Assembly: GCA_001873075.1 (NCBI GenBank)
Contig: MNYL01000152.1
Span: forward strand, 1-14,103
Direction of reading: 5' to 3'
Origin: Fibrobacteres bacterium CG2_30_45_31
Lineage (GTDB): Bacteria; Fibrobacterota; Fibrobacteria; Fibrobacterales; Fibrobacteraceae
DNA: 14,103 nucleotides
The first letter of the stretch is position 1. Each line of letters starts with the position of its first letter. Shown here piece after piece: positions 7,567 to 13,779 of this stretch. The position numbers and the translations under genes were made by a program. The notes under the pieces are model-generated. The model was not told the origin of the DNA, searched no databases, and saw only the letters and a list, made by a program, of their open reading frames with translations.

Positions 7567-8388
7567 TCATTGGGGCGTATGTTTGAAAAATTTTTGAGAC
7601 AGCTTTTTCAGACTGCCGAGGATACCGAGTTCCTTTATATTTTTTTGAAGCGAAATCCAGCAGGTAAGCACGTTGGCCATCATACGAGGATATTGTTGAT
7701 AGTAACGACGGCGTTTTTTTATCATTTGCACGACATCGGGTGCTCTCCAGCTGCTCTCAAAATGGTGAATGCAGAATGAATCCGGCGAAGTCGCTGTTTT
7801 TCCGTCAAGGTAACTTTTCGGGGAAAAGAAATGCTGTGCAAAAATAGGGACAACAGTTTCATTGTATTGAAATTCGCTGATGGAATGAATTTCATGAATC
7901 TTTTTTTCTTTTCTTTCCAGAGCCTCTTTCATTAATTTGGGGAGAACTATGGAGTCCACTGAATTTTCTTGATAGAAAAAAGGATGCTCTTTGTAGAATT
8001 CAAGACATTGCCCGATAAGGGGATTGCCTGCTTCGGCACCGAATGCTGCAGCTTCAATGCGGTGCGATCCGTTTTCAAAGCCGAAGAAAAAAGGCAGAGA
8101 CAGAAGCGGATCGAACGATTGAAGCACTTCTACATCGCAGTCCAGATAAATGCCACCTTGTTGGTAGATGGCGTAAAGTCGTATGTAGTCTGCCGCAAAT
8201 GCCCATTTTTTTTGTTGCACCGCTTCGTTCACCCAGGAGTGTGCGTGAATGTCAAACGTTTTGGCATTCCATAGTTGTAGATGATAGTGAGGCAGATGCC
8301 GTTGCCAGCTTTCTTGACAACGTAATACAAGCTCTGGGTAAGGATCTTCACTGAGCCAGCAATAGTGAATGATTTTAGGTATGGCCAC
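7567..8388 (-). CDS. DXD-motif glycosyltransferase (GT32-like, Gly_transf_sug type)
   Basis: A 273-aa protein from GTG 8388. Numbered from there: IPKIIHYCW at 3-11, the family's usual beginning, then AADYIRLYAIYQQGGIYLDCDVEV with the Asp83-Cys-Asp85 DXD motif. Members are retaining glycosyltransferases of capsule, O-antigen or mannosyl-transfer pathways that bind nucleotide sugar through a metal at the DXD. The start choice matters: an in-frame ATG at 8484 would bury 96 nt in the upstream GT2, whereas GTG 8388 overlaps it by 14 nt, has GGGGA (8393-8397) 4 nt upstream and starts exactly at the conserved domain. It is the second gene of a minus-strand GT pair. Sugar specificity cannot be inferred. 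Confidence 0.85.
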   Translation of the reverse strand: MAIPKIIHYCWLSEDPYPELVLRCQESWQRHLPHYHLQLWNAKTFDIHAHSWVNEAVQQKKWAFAADYIRLYAIYQQGGIYLDCDVEVLQSFDPLLSLPFFFGFENGSHRIEAAAFGAEAGNPLIGQCLEFYKEHPFFYQENSVDSIVLPKLMKEALERKEKKIHEIHSISEFQYNETVVPIFAQHFFSPKSYLDGKTATSPDSFCIHHFESSWRAPDVVQMIKKRRRYYQQYPRMMANVLTCWISLQKNIKELGILGSLKKLSQKFFKHTPQ

Positions 8389-9364
8389 GGTGTCCCCAGT
8401 TCCAGATACGCATAAGTATGGTTTCTCCCAAAAATGATAAAAGGAGTGCCGCTCGGTTGCGCCACCGAATTCTGAAATCTCCAAGGCTTATCCAGCGGAA
8501 GTGCTTGATGTGGCTCCAGGCCCGTTTACGGTATTCCTCATAAAGCGAGGATGAACCGGTCGCTTTTAGAACAATGGTGAATGAGGCACTTATAAGGGTG
8601 TTGATGGCGGCTTTTTCAGCGTTTGGATTTTTTTGTTGAATAAAATTCAGAATTTCTTCGGCGGTATCCAGAAGTTCTAATTTTTTCTCTGAGAAAGAGG
8701 AACGCAGAATACTTTCAGAATGTTGTCTGTAATAATATTTGGGAACTGTGCTGTAGGCCACTTTGGAACTACGATGCATCAGGTAGATGACTGTTCCCAG
8801 ATCTTCGAACAGGTGCCCTTCAGGGAACTGAATCGTCGTAAATAGATCGCGCTTGAATAATTTGTTCCAGGCCGAGTAATCTGGAATGTCTTTTTGATAA
8901 AGGGCAAGACGCAGAGCCTCTTCCCCAGAGAGTATCCCAGAACGAGTCTTTCCTTGCCATGGAGGAATCTCGAAGAGACGATGAAACCGATGGAATCCAC
9001 AGCAGGAAATGTCCGCTCCCGTGAGGTGTATTTGTGTCCATAGGAATTCCAGATAATCCTCTGAAACCGCATCATCTCCATCCACGAAAGCTATATATTC
9101 TCCGGAACACTGGCGGAGTCCCCTGTTCCGCGCTCCAGAAAGCCCCTGATTATTTTGATGAATAACCTGAATACGGGAATCCGCGTTGCCGTACTCATCA
9201 CAGAGTTTTCCGCTGCCATCTGTGGAACCGTCATCCACTAGGATGATTTCGAGGGGAGCATACGTTTGGCCCTGGATGCTTTCTATGCACTGCCTTAAAT
9301 AAGATTCCCCATTATAGACGGGGATAATGACAGAGATGAGCGGATTAAATGCAGGCTTTTCCAT
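8375..9364 (-). CDS. Family 2 glycosyltransferase
   Basis: A 329-aa GT2 enzyme. From ATG 9364: SVIIPVYNGESYLRQCIES at 11-29, VDDGSTDGS (43-51) for the nucleotide diphosphate, GLSGARNRGL (74-83), then FVDGDD (93-98) as the metal-binding DXD region, and SAWNKLFKRDLF typical of capsule/exopolysaccharide GT2 proteins. The C-terminal third is basic and less conserved. It overlaps the start of the downstream GT32-like gene by 14 nt, so the two are almost surely co-translated. The unknown gene at 9386-9859 ends 21 nt upstream on the same strand and may belong to the same transcript. Donor and acceptor sugars are unknown; the glycan operon meeting it tail to tail suggests the same polysaccharide. Confidence 0.92.
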   Translation of the reverse strand: MEKPAFNPLISVIIPVYNGESYLRQCIESIQGQTYAPLEIILVDDGSTDGSGKLCDEYGNADSRIQVIHQNNQGLSGARNRGLRQCSGEYIAFVDGDDAVSEDYLEFLWTQIHLTGADISCCGFHRFHRLFEIPPWQGKTRSGILSGEEALRLALYQKDIPDYSAWNKLFKRDLFTTIQFPEGHLFEDLGTVIYLMHRSSKVAYSTVPKYYYRQHSESILRSSFSEKKLELLDTAEEILNFIQQKNPNAEKAAINTLISASFTIVLKATGSSSLYEEYRKRAWSHIKHFRWISLGDFRIRWRNRAALLLSFLGETILMRIWNWGHRGHT

Positions 9365-9385
9365 ATTCTGAATCGGATTGATAGT

Positions 9386-9859
9386 CTATTTCTTTTCCAT
9401 CCAATGTACTTGTACAAAGGCTCCCATACGGACTAAATGATCTTGAGCTTTTGCGTAGGCATCCAACTTTTTCTTAAAGGGAAAAGCTCCGTGATTGGGA
9501 ACTTTTTCCAGAATATTTTGCTTAAATTGAGCCACTTCTGCGAGTTTATCGCAAGAATCCGTGAGTGCATCAAGATAATTGGGAACGGCGTTTAGAAATG
9601 CGAGTTCTTCTGTGGAGGCCTTATTTTTATTGTGTGCGATGAACTCTTTTTGTTGAATGGCTTGCTCGCCAACTTCACCCATGAAACGGATAATACGCAA
9701 ATAATCCACTTGTGGCCAAATCAGGTTAAAAGGCCATAGTTTTTTCCAATGAAATTTGAAAATAGATTCGTGAGCCGCATTTTTCGCTTTTACAAGCTCT
9801 TTGAGATTTTCAAAAACAATGGTGGATAAGCTTTTTTCAGAATTTTTTACATCGGACAT
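9386..9859 (-). CDS. Hypothetical soluble, mostly helical protein
   Basis: I do not recognise this 157-aa protein. It has no signal peptide or clear membrane helix, is rich in Lys, Ala and Glu, and looks largely alpha-helical. A Trp/aromatic patch around 39-54 (KFHWKKLWPFNLIWPQ) is the most distinctive part, followed by helices such as RFMGEVGEQAIQQKEFIAHN. Start is uncertain: ATG 9859 is taken, ATG 9877 adds 6 residues, and the longer frame from TTG 9916 would run through the divergent gene's ribosome-binding region. No good Shine-Dalgarno is visible for any of them. It stands divergent, 74 bp away, from the membrane-anchored paralogue pair, and 21 nt upstream of the GT2 gene on its own strand, so it could belong with either. 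Confidence 0.72.
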   Translation of the reverse strand: MSDVKNSEKSLSTIVFENLKELVKAKNAAHESIFKFHWKKLWPFNLIWPQVDYLRIIRFMGEVGEQAIQQKEFIAHNKNKASTEELAFLNAVPNYLDALTDSCDKLAEVAQFKQNILEKVPNHGAFPFKKKLDAYAKAQDHLVRMGAFVQVHWMEKK

Positions 9860-9933
9860 AGTAGGAGAAATATACATTTTAAGTGTCTTTGAAAAAAAGC
9901 CTAGAAATTCACTCAAGGAGAAGGTTTCGTCTC

Positions 9934-10404
9934 ATGGATTCAAAAAAAATGAAAATCATTATAGCCATTTCGATAGTCATTAATGTCATCTTGATTATTG
10001 TGATGATGACACTTAAGCAAGGCTATATGGAACAGGCTCAATCTGTCGTTGCCTCATCGACCAAGGCATATACGGATCAAGTTGCTAAAGTGGTGAATTC
10101 TCAAAATGAATTTATCGCGAAGTCCAATGCGATTTGGCAATTGATATTTGAGTCTCTACAGAGTGGGGATAAGTCTCAAACGGCGTTTAAAGCTCGTTTG
10201 GCGGCAATTGATACCGCTAAAATACTTCAGGTGACCGAGGTGTCTGGTAACGTCCAGATTGCTTGTGGTGAAGGTTGCAATGTTTCTTTCGTTTTTGCTG
10301 GTGGTAACCTTAAATCGGTGGATTACTCTGCATTGGCAAGCATTGCTCCAGAACAAGAGTACACTCTCACTGCCCCCCCTGCATTCCAATTTCAGGCTAA
10401 ATAA
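9934..10404 (+). CDS. Hypothetical membrane-anchored protein, paralogue A of a tandem pair
   Basis: A 156-aa protein of unknown function with a short Lys-rich N-terminus and one transmembrane helix (about 8-27), probably leaving the remainder in the periplasm. Following it are GYMEQAQ (30-36), a helical stretch, QNEFIAK (57-63) with a nearby Trp68, and a beta-rich end with two cysteines (CGEGC, about 109-113). ATG 9934 is chosen because AAGGAGAAGG (9915-9924) precedes it and the frame before it lacks coding character; a GTG at 9883 would add 17 residues ahead of the anchor. The next gene is a clear paralogue 12 nt downstream. The anchor lacks a lipobox, so it should stay attached through the helix. 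No domain is recognised. Confidence 0.82.
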   Translation: MDSKKMKIIIAISIVINVILIIVMMTLKQGYMEQAQSVVASSTKAYTDQVAKVVNSQNEFIAKSNAIWQLIFESLQSGDKSQTAFKARLAAIDTAKILQVTEVSGNVQIACGEGCNVSFVFAGGNLKSVDYSALASIAPEQEYTLTAPPAFQFQAK

Positions 10405-10416
10405 GGAGACTTTTTC

Positions 10417-10899
10417 ATGCAATTAAAACACTTTTTTATTGCCTCATTGCTTTTGAGCGTTGCTCTGCTTTCCCTTGTGTTTATGCAGAAAGGGGGCTAT
10501 GTTTCTCAGGCTCAGACGACTTACGAAAAGAGAACTACAGACTACTTCAACAAGGCTTCAATGGTTATCGGTGGGCAGAATGAAGTGATCGCTAAGAATG
10601 CCGTTCTCTGGCGCATTGCCTGCGATGCTCAAGCGCAAGCGAAAACATCCAAGGATTTTGCGACCATTGAAAAGAAACTTGATTTCAATAAAATTATCCT
10701 CGCTCCTCAGATCAAAACAGACAAGGCTACGGGCTATCTGACGCGTAAGGTGGCTTGGAATGCAGATTATTACATTGTCGCGAGTTTCGATAAAGCATCC
10801 TCTGCATTGGTGAATATTAATGTGGATGCTCTTCTCGGAAAAGCTCCTGTGCAATCTGCGGAAGAAGCACTCGAAGAAGACGCTCCTACCGAAGAATAA
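10417..10899 (+). CDS. Hypothetical membrane-anchored protein, paralogue B of a tandem pair
   Basis: A 160-aa protein of unknown function. N-terminal hydrophobic helix (about 5-23), then GGYVSQAQ (26-33), QNEVIAK (54-60) and Trp65, which line up without gaps with paralogue A at a constant offset of three residues. The C-terminal part again ends in a VDAL/APVQ-like segment and then a strongly acidic tail (EEALEEDAPTEE) that paralogue A lacks. AAGGAG at 10403-10408 lies 8 nt before ATG 10417 and overlaps the preceding stop region, so the pair is co-transcribed and probably co-translated. A strong hairpin terminator follows. The two proteins may form a hetero-oligomer, which is inference only. 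Confidence 0.83.
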   Translation: MQLKHFFIASLLLSVALLSLVFMQKGGYVSQAQTTYEKRTTDYFNKASMVIGGQNEVIAKNAVLWRIACDAQAQAKTSKDFATIEKKLDFNKIILAPQIKTDKATGYLTRKVAWNADYYIVASFDKASSALVNINVDALLGKAPVQSAEEALEEDAPTEE

Positions 10900-10917
10900 A
10901 TTTTTCTGCGTACAAAT

Positions 10918-10948
10918 AAAAAAGGCTCCTCTACAGGAACCTTTTTTT
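10918..10948. terminator. Bidirectional rho-independent terminator between paralogue B and metY
   Basis: A hairpin with left arm AAAAAAGGCTCCT (10918-10930), loop CTAC and right arm AGGAACCTTTTTT, with one C-A mismatch in a 13-position stem. The A-rich left flank and T-rich right flank make it a terminator on both strands. It sits between the stop of the plus-strand pair (10899) and the end of the minus-strand metY (10961), as expected for convergent units. Confidence 0.85.
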
Positions 10949-10960
10949 ATCCCTGTGAAA

Positions 10961-12253
10961 TCAGGCAAACGCTTGTTCGAGATCGGCGATAATATCATCA
11001 ATGTGCTCAATGCCTATAGATAAGCGCACGAGATCTGGGGTAATCCCTGCGCTCAGAAGATCTTTCGGTTCGAGCTGGCTGTGAGTAGTACTTGCCGGGT
11101 GAATGGCGAGACTTTTAGCATCTCCCACATTGGCAAGATGGGAGAATAGTTTCAGTTTCTCAATGAAATGAACTCCGGCTTCGGCTCCTTGGACTTTTGC
11201 ATCTTCTTTGATTCCAAAAACAACGACGCCACCAAACCCATTTTCGAATTGAACTTGAGCGTTCGCATACGAGGGATCGCCTTCTAGACCAGGGTAGCGT
11301 ACCCAACTGACACGTGGGTGCTTTTGTAAATACAAAGCCACTTTTAACGCATTTTGATTGTGCCTATCCATGCGAACTGGGAGTGTTTCTACTCCCTGAA
11401 GAATTTGCCACGCATTATCGGGGGAGAGTGCCGCCCCTAAATTACGGAGGGGAATGGTACGAAGTCGAATGGAGAATGCGACGGGTGTTAACGCGCCGAG
11501 GTCTTTTGCGAAACGCAAACCGTGATATCCTTTATCGGGTTCATTGTACAAAGTAAATTTTGGATCACTCCAATCGAAGCCTCCCTTTTCGATAGCGATA
11601 CCACCGAGAACCGTTCCATGCCCGCTGATCCATTTGGTGAGTGATTCGATGACGATATCGGCTCCATGTTCAAGCGGACGAAAATTGTAGGGGGTAGCAA
11701 AGGTGTTATCGACAACCAGTGGAAGGTGGTGTTTGTGAGCGATTTCTGAAAGCGTTTTAAAATTCGGAACATCGAGCGCTGGGTTCCCAATGGTTTCTAA
11801 GAAGATCAGACGCGTTTTGGGAGTAATAGCCGCTTCCACTTCAAGGGAATTATGGATATCTACAAATCGGGTCGTGATCCCTTGATCAGGGAGAATGGCA
11901 TCAAACATGGCGAACGTTCCGCCATAAAGGGTTTTGGAAGAAACGATTTCGTCACCAGTTCTTGCGATATTCAAAACCGTGTAGTGAATAGCGGCCGTGC
12001 CCGAAGCGACGGCGACTCCAGCGGCACCTCCTTCGAGTGAAACAAGGCGATCTTCCAATGCGGTTACTGTAGGGTTCGTGAGTCGAGTATAAATATTGCC
12101 CAGTTCGCGGAGGCCAAAAAGATCTGACGCTTGCTTTGCACTGTTGAATACATAGGCCGCTGTACGGTGAATCGGGAGTGCGCGGGAGCGCTCGGCATCT
12201 ATTTTGAGACCAGCGTGAATGGAGCGCGTTTCAAATTTTTGTGTTATTGTCAT
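10961..12253 (-). CDS. metY: O-acetylhomoserine sulfhydrylase (O-acetylhomoserine aminocarboxypropyltransferase)
   Basis: A 430-aa PLP enzyme of the Cys/Met metabolism family, at the usual length of MetY (longer than MetB/MetC). It makes homocysteine from O-acetylhomoserine and sulfide. From ATG 12253: FETRSIHAG (7-15), NIYTRLTNPT (53-62), SGTAAIHYT (84-92), VVDNTFATPY (180-189), and Lys207 in ESLTKWISGHG as the PLP lysine. The inserted stretch PDKGYHG and the C-terminal LFSHLANVGDAKSLAIHPASTTHSQL are typical of the family. The start is fixed by GGGAGGAA (12262-12269), 8 nt upstream, which is built into the last codons of cysK; an earlier in-frame ATG at 12277 lies inside cysK. The MetX-MetW fusion protein can supply the substrate. 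A cysteine-synthase side activity with O-acetylserine is possible. Confidence 0.95.
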   Translation of the reverse strand: MTITQKFETRSIHAGLKIDAERSRALPIHRTAAYVFNSAKQASDLFGLRELGNIYTRLTNPTVTALEDRLVSLEGGAAGVAVASGTAAIHYTVLNIARTGDEIVSSKTLYGGTFAMFDAILPDQGITTRFVDIHNSLEVEAAITPKTRLIFLETIGNPALDVPNFKTLSEIAHKHHLPLVVDNTFATPYNFRPLEHGADIVIESLTKWISGHGTVLGGIAIEKGGFDWSDPKFTLYNEPDKGYHGLRFAKDLGALTPVAFSIRLRTIPLRNLGAALSPDNAWQILQGVETLPVRMDRHNQNALKVALYLQKHPRVSWVRYPGLEGDPSYANAQVQFENGFGGVVVFGIKEDAKVQGAEAGVHFIEKLKLFSHLANVGDAKSLAIHPASTTHSQLEPKDLLSAGITPDLVRLSIGIEHIDDIIADLEQAFA

Positions 12254-12258
12254 GAGTA

Positions 12259-13179
12259 TTATTCCTCCCACAGCCAAGTGGATAAGTAGCGCTCCCCCGA
12301 ATCCGGTAAAAGAGCAACGATGGTTTTGCCTTTGTTTTCAGGGCGTTTTGCAATGGTCAATGCGGCTTCTAACGCGGCACCCGAAGATATTCCAACGAGA
12401 ATTCCTTCTTCTTTGGCAAGGCGCCGAGCGACAGTCCCTGCTTTGATTTCATCAGTGAGATAAATTTCATCCACCATTTTGGGATTGAAAACCTGCGGCA
12501 CGAATCCTGCGCCGATCCCTTGAATTTTGTGCGGATTGGGCGTTCCTCCCGAGAGCACGGGAGATGCGGCGGGTTCAACGGCGACTATTTTCACAGAGGG
12601 CTTTTTGGATTTTAGAAATTCGCCAACTCCTGTAATGGTTCCACCTGTCCCCACGCCTGCGATAAATATATCCACCGCGCCGTCCGTATCTTTCCAAATT
12701 TCAGGGCCAGTGGTTGTTCGATGAATTTCTGCATTTGCAGGGTTATTAAATTGCTGAGGGATAAAAGCATTTTGATGCTCTCGAGCGATTTCTTCTGCTT
12801 TAGCGATTGCGCCTTTCATCCCTTTCGCGCCTTCGGTCAAAACCAGTTCCGCTCCAAGAGCTTTCAGAAGCTTACGACGTTCGATACTCATGGTCTCTGG
12901 CATGGTCAATATAATCTTATAGCCTTTGACCGCAGCGACATAGGCAAGGCCAATTCCCGTATTGCCGCTTGTGGGCTCAACGATTAAAGAATCGGGTTTT
13001 AATTTGCCTTCCTTTTCGGCAGCTTCAATCAGCGACAGGGCGATACGATCTTTGACACTGGAAAGAGGGTTGAAATACTCTAGTTTCACATAAATTTCGG
13101 CTTCACTTTCGTTGAGGCGATTAATATGAACGAGGGGGGTATTCCCAATAAGGTCTGTAATTTTTTGAACTTTGGACAT
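12259..13179 (-). CDS. cysK: Cysteine synthase A (O-acetylserine sulfhydrylase)
   Basis: A 306-aa fold-type II PLP enzyme making cysteine from O-acetylserine and sulfide. Lys43 in NPLSSVKDR carries PLP; TSGNTG (70-75) is the substrate loop; GTGGT (177-181) binds the cofactor phosphate; ISSGAA and the C-terminal PDSGERYLSTWL are present. GNTPLV near residue 12 is the normal N-terminal motif. GTGAGG lies just upstream of ATG 13179. The downstream metY ATG comes 5 nt after the stop with its Shine-Dalgarno inside this gene's end, so the two are translationally linked. A promoter and dyad occur in the 165-bp gap upstream, and two Rrf2 regulators precede it on the same strand. In Bacillus, CysK also binds the Rrf2 protein CymR; a similar partnership here is inference. 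Confidence 0.96.
   Translation of the reverse strand: MSKVQKITDLIGNTPLVHINRLNESEAEIYVKLEYFNPLSSVKDRIALSLIEAAEKEGKLKPDSLIVEPTSGNTGIGLAYVAAVKGYKIILTMPETMSIERRKLLKALGAELVLTEGAKGMKGAIAKAEEIAREHQNAFIPQQFNNPANAEIHRTTTGPEIWKDTDGAVDIFIAGVGTGGTITGVGEFLKSKKPSVKIVAVEPAASPVLSGGTPNPHKIQGIGAGFVPQVFNPKMVDEIYLTDEIKAGTVARRLAKEEGILVGISSGAALEAALTIAKRPENKGKTIVALLPDSGERYLSTWLWEE
12262..12269 (-). promoter_or_regulatory. Shine-Dalgarno of metY embedded in the last codons of cysK
   Basis: GGGAGGAA on the minus strand lies 8 nt before ATG 12253 and at the same time encodes the Trp-Glu-Glu end of CysK. It fixes the metY start and implies that terminating cysK ribosomes expose or re-use the site. Confidence 0.8.
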
Positions 13180-13242
13180 CGTCGCCTCACTTTAATTTTT
13201 TGTTAAAAACATTAATTATCCTACATAATCCATGTGTTTTAT

Positions 13243-13271
13243 AAGATATAGATTTTCTTGTGACTTGTCAA
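13243..13271 (-). promoter_or_regulatory. Sigma-70-type promoter of cysK-metY
   Basis: On the minus strand, a perfect TTGACA (13271-13266) is followed by a 17-bp spacer and TATCTT (13248-13243). The expected transcript start near 13236 leaves a leader of about 57 nt before cysK. The surroundings are very AT-rich, including A/T runs upstream that could act as an UP element. It means cysK-metY can be transcribed apart from the rrf2 pair. Confidence 0.7.
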
Positions 13272-13284
13272 TAGATTTTATTTA

Positions 13285-13311
13285 TTATTCCGATAAATTT
13301 AGTATGAATAA
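13285..13311. promoter_or_regulatory. 27-bp imperfect dyad upstream of the cysK promoter, candidate Rrf2 operator
   Basis: TTATTC at the left and GAATAA at the right are a perfect 6-bp inverted repeat around a centre at 13298; three further inner pairs also match. The core (13291-13303, CGATAAATTTAGT) resembles the middle of the IscR type-1 site, though the flanks do not. It lies 13 bp upstream of the -35, centred near -62, a usual place for an activator. Its length and symmetry suit an Rrf2 dimer, and two Rrf2 genes are adjacent. No binding is shown by sequence alone. Confidence 0.45.
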
Positions 13312-13344
13312 AGATAAAGTATCAAAAAAATTAAAAAAAGGGGG

Positions 13345-13779
13345 TTAAATGAAATAGAGGTAGGATTTTTCGGGACTTTGAGAACAGAGCAAGGACTCGA
13401 GCGTCAACCCATCCACCACTTGAGCAATACGTTCGTTCAGGTGATTGTAAATTTCGTTTCGCAAACAGCGCTGCAATTTGTTTTCGTTTTCACCCGGTTT
13501 GAGGGGTTCTACCACGAGGAGATCGTCTTCTAATACCCGAAGTGCATCGCCAATAATAATTTCAGAGGGTGCTTTGGAAAGAAGGTATCCTCCCGAGGCT
13601 CCTTTGACTGAATGAATATAGCCTGCTCTTCGGAGTATTACGGCGACTTGTTCCAAATAGCGGGCGGATATCTTTTGCCTTTCTGCCGTATGAGCGAGGG
13701 CGATATGACCTTCGGTAGCGTGCTCTGCAAGATCCAAGAGAAGTCGAATGCCGTAACGGCCTCGTGTCGAAATTTTCAT
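13345..13779 (-). CDS. Rrf2-family transcriptional regulator without the cluster cysteines (CymR-like)
   Basis: A 144-aa winged-helix regulator. N-terminal STRGRYGIRLLLDLAEH, the recognition-helix region ISARYLEQVAVILRRAGYIHS (about 37-57) and the wing VKGASGGYLLSKAP are diagnostic. The usual three-cysteine segment is missing: after LVVEPLKPG only one Cys (in LQRCLRNE) falls in that region and another near the end, so an Fe-S cluster of the IscR type is unlikely. Cluster-less Rrf2 members include CymR, the cysteine-metabolism repressor, which fits cysK-metY just downstream. The start overlaps the stop of the preceding Rrf2 gene by 4 nt (13776-13779). Whether it represses or activates, and its effector, are not visible. 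Confidence 0.93.
   Translation of the reverse strand: MKISTRGRYGIRLLLDLAEHATEGHIALAHTAERQKISARYLEQVAVILRRAGYIHSVKGASGGYLLSKAPSEIIIGDALRVLEDDLLVVEPLKPGENENKLQRCLRNEIYNHLNERIAQVVDGLTLESLLCSQSPEKSYLYFI

Noticed and set aside
9846..9876. Promoter TTTACA/TATACA for the membrane-protein pair
   Set aside because: The spacer would be 19 bp, both hexamers are imperfect, and the -35 would lie inside the divergent gene; too weak to list.
9857..9916. Upstream start (TTG 9916) for the minus-strand hypothetical gene
   Set aside because: It would be read through the Shine-Dalgarno of the divergent gene at 9934, and the extra residues look non-coding; ATG 9859 or 9877 is simpler.
13316..13345. Rho-independent terminator after the rrf2 pair
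   Set aside because: There are T runs on the minus strand after the stop, but no stable hairpin precedes them; read-through into cysK remains possible.
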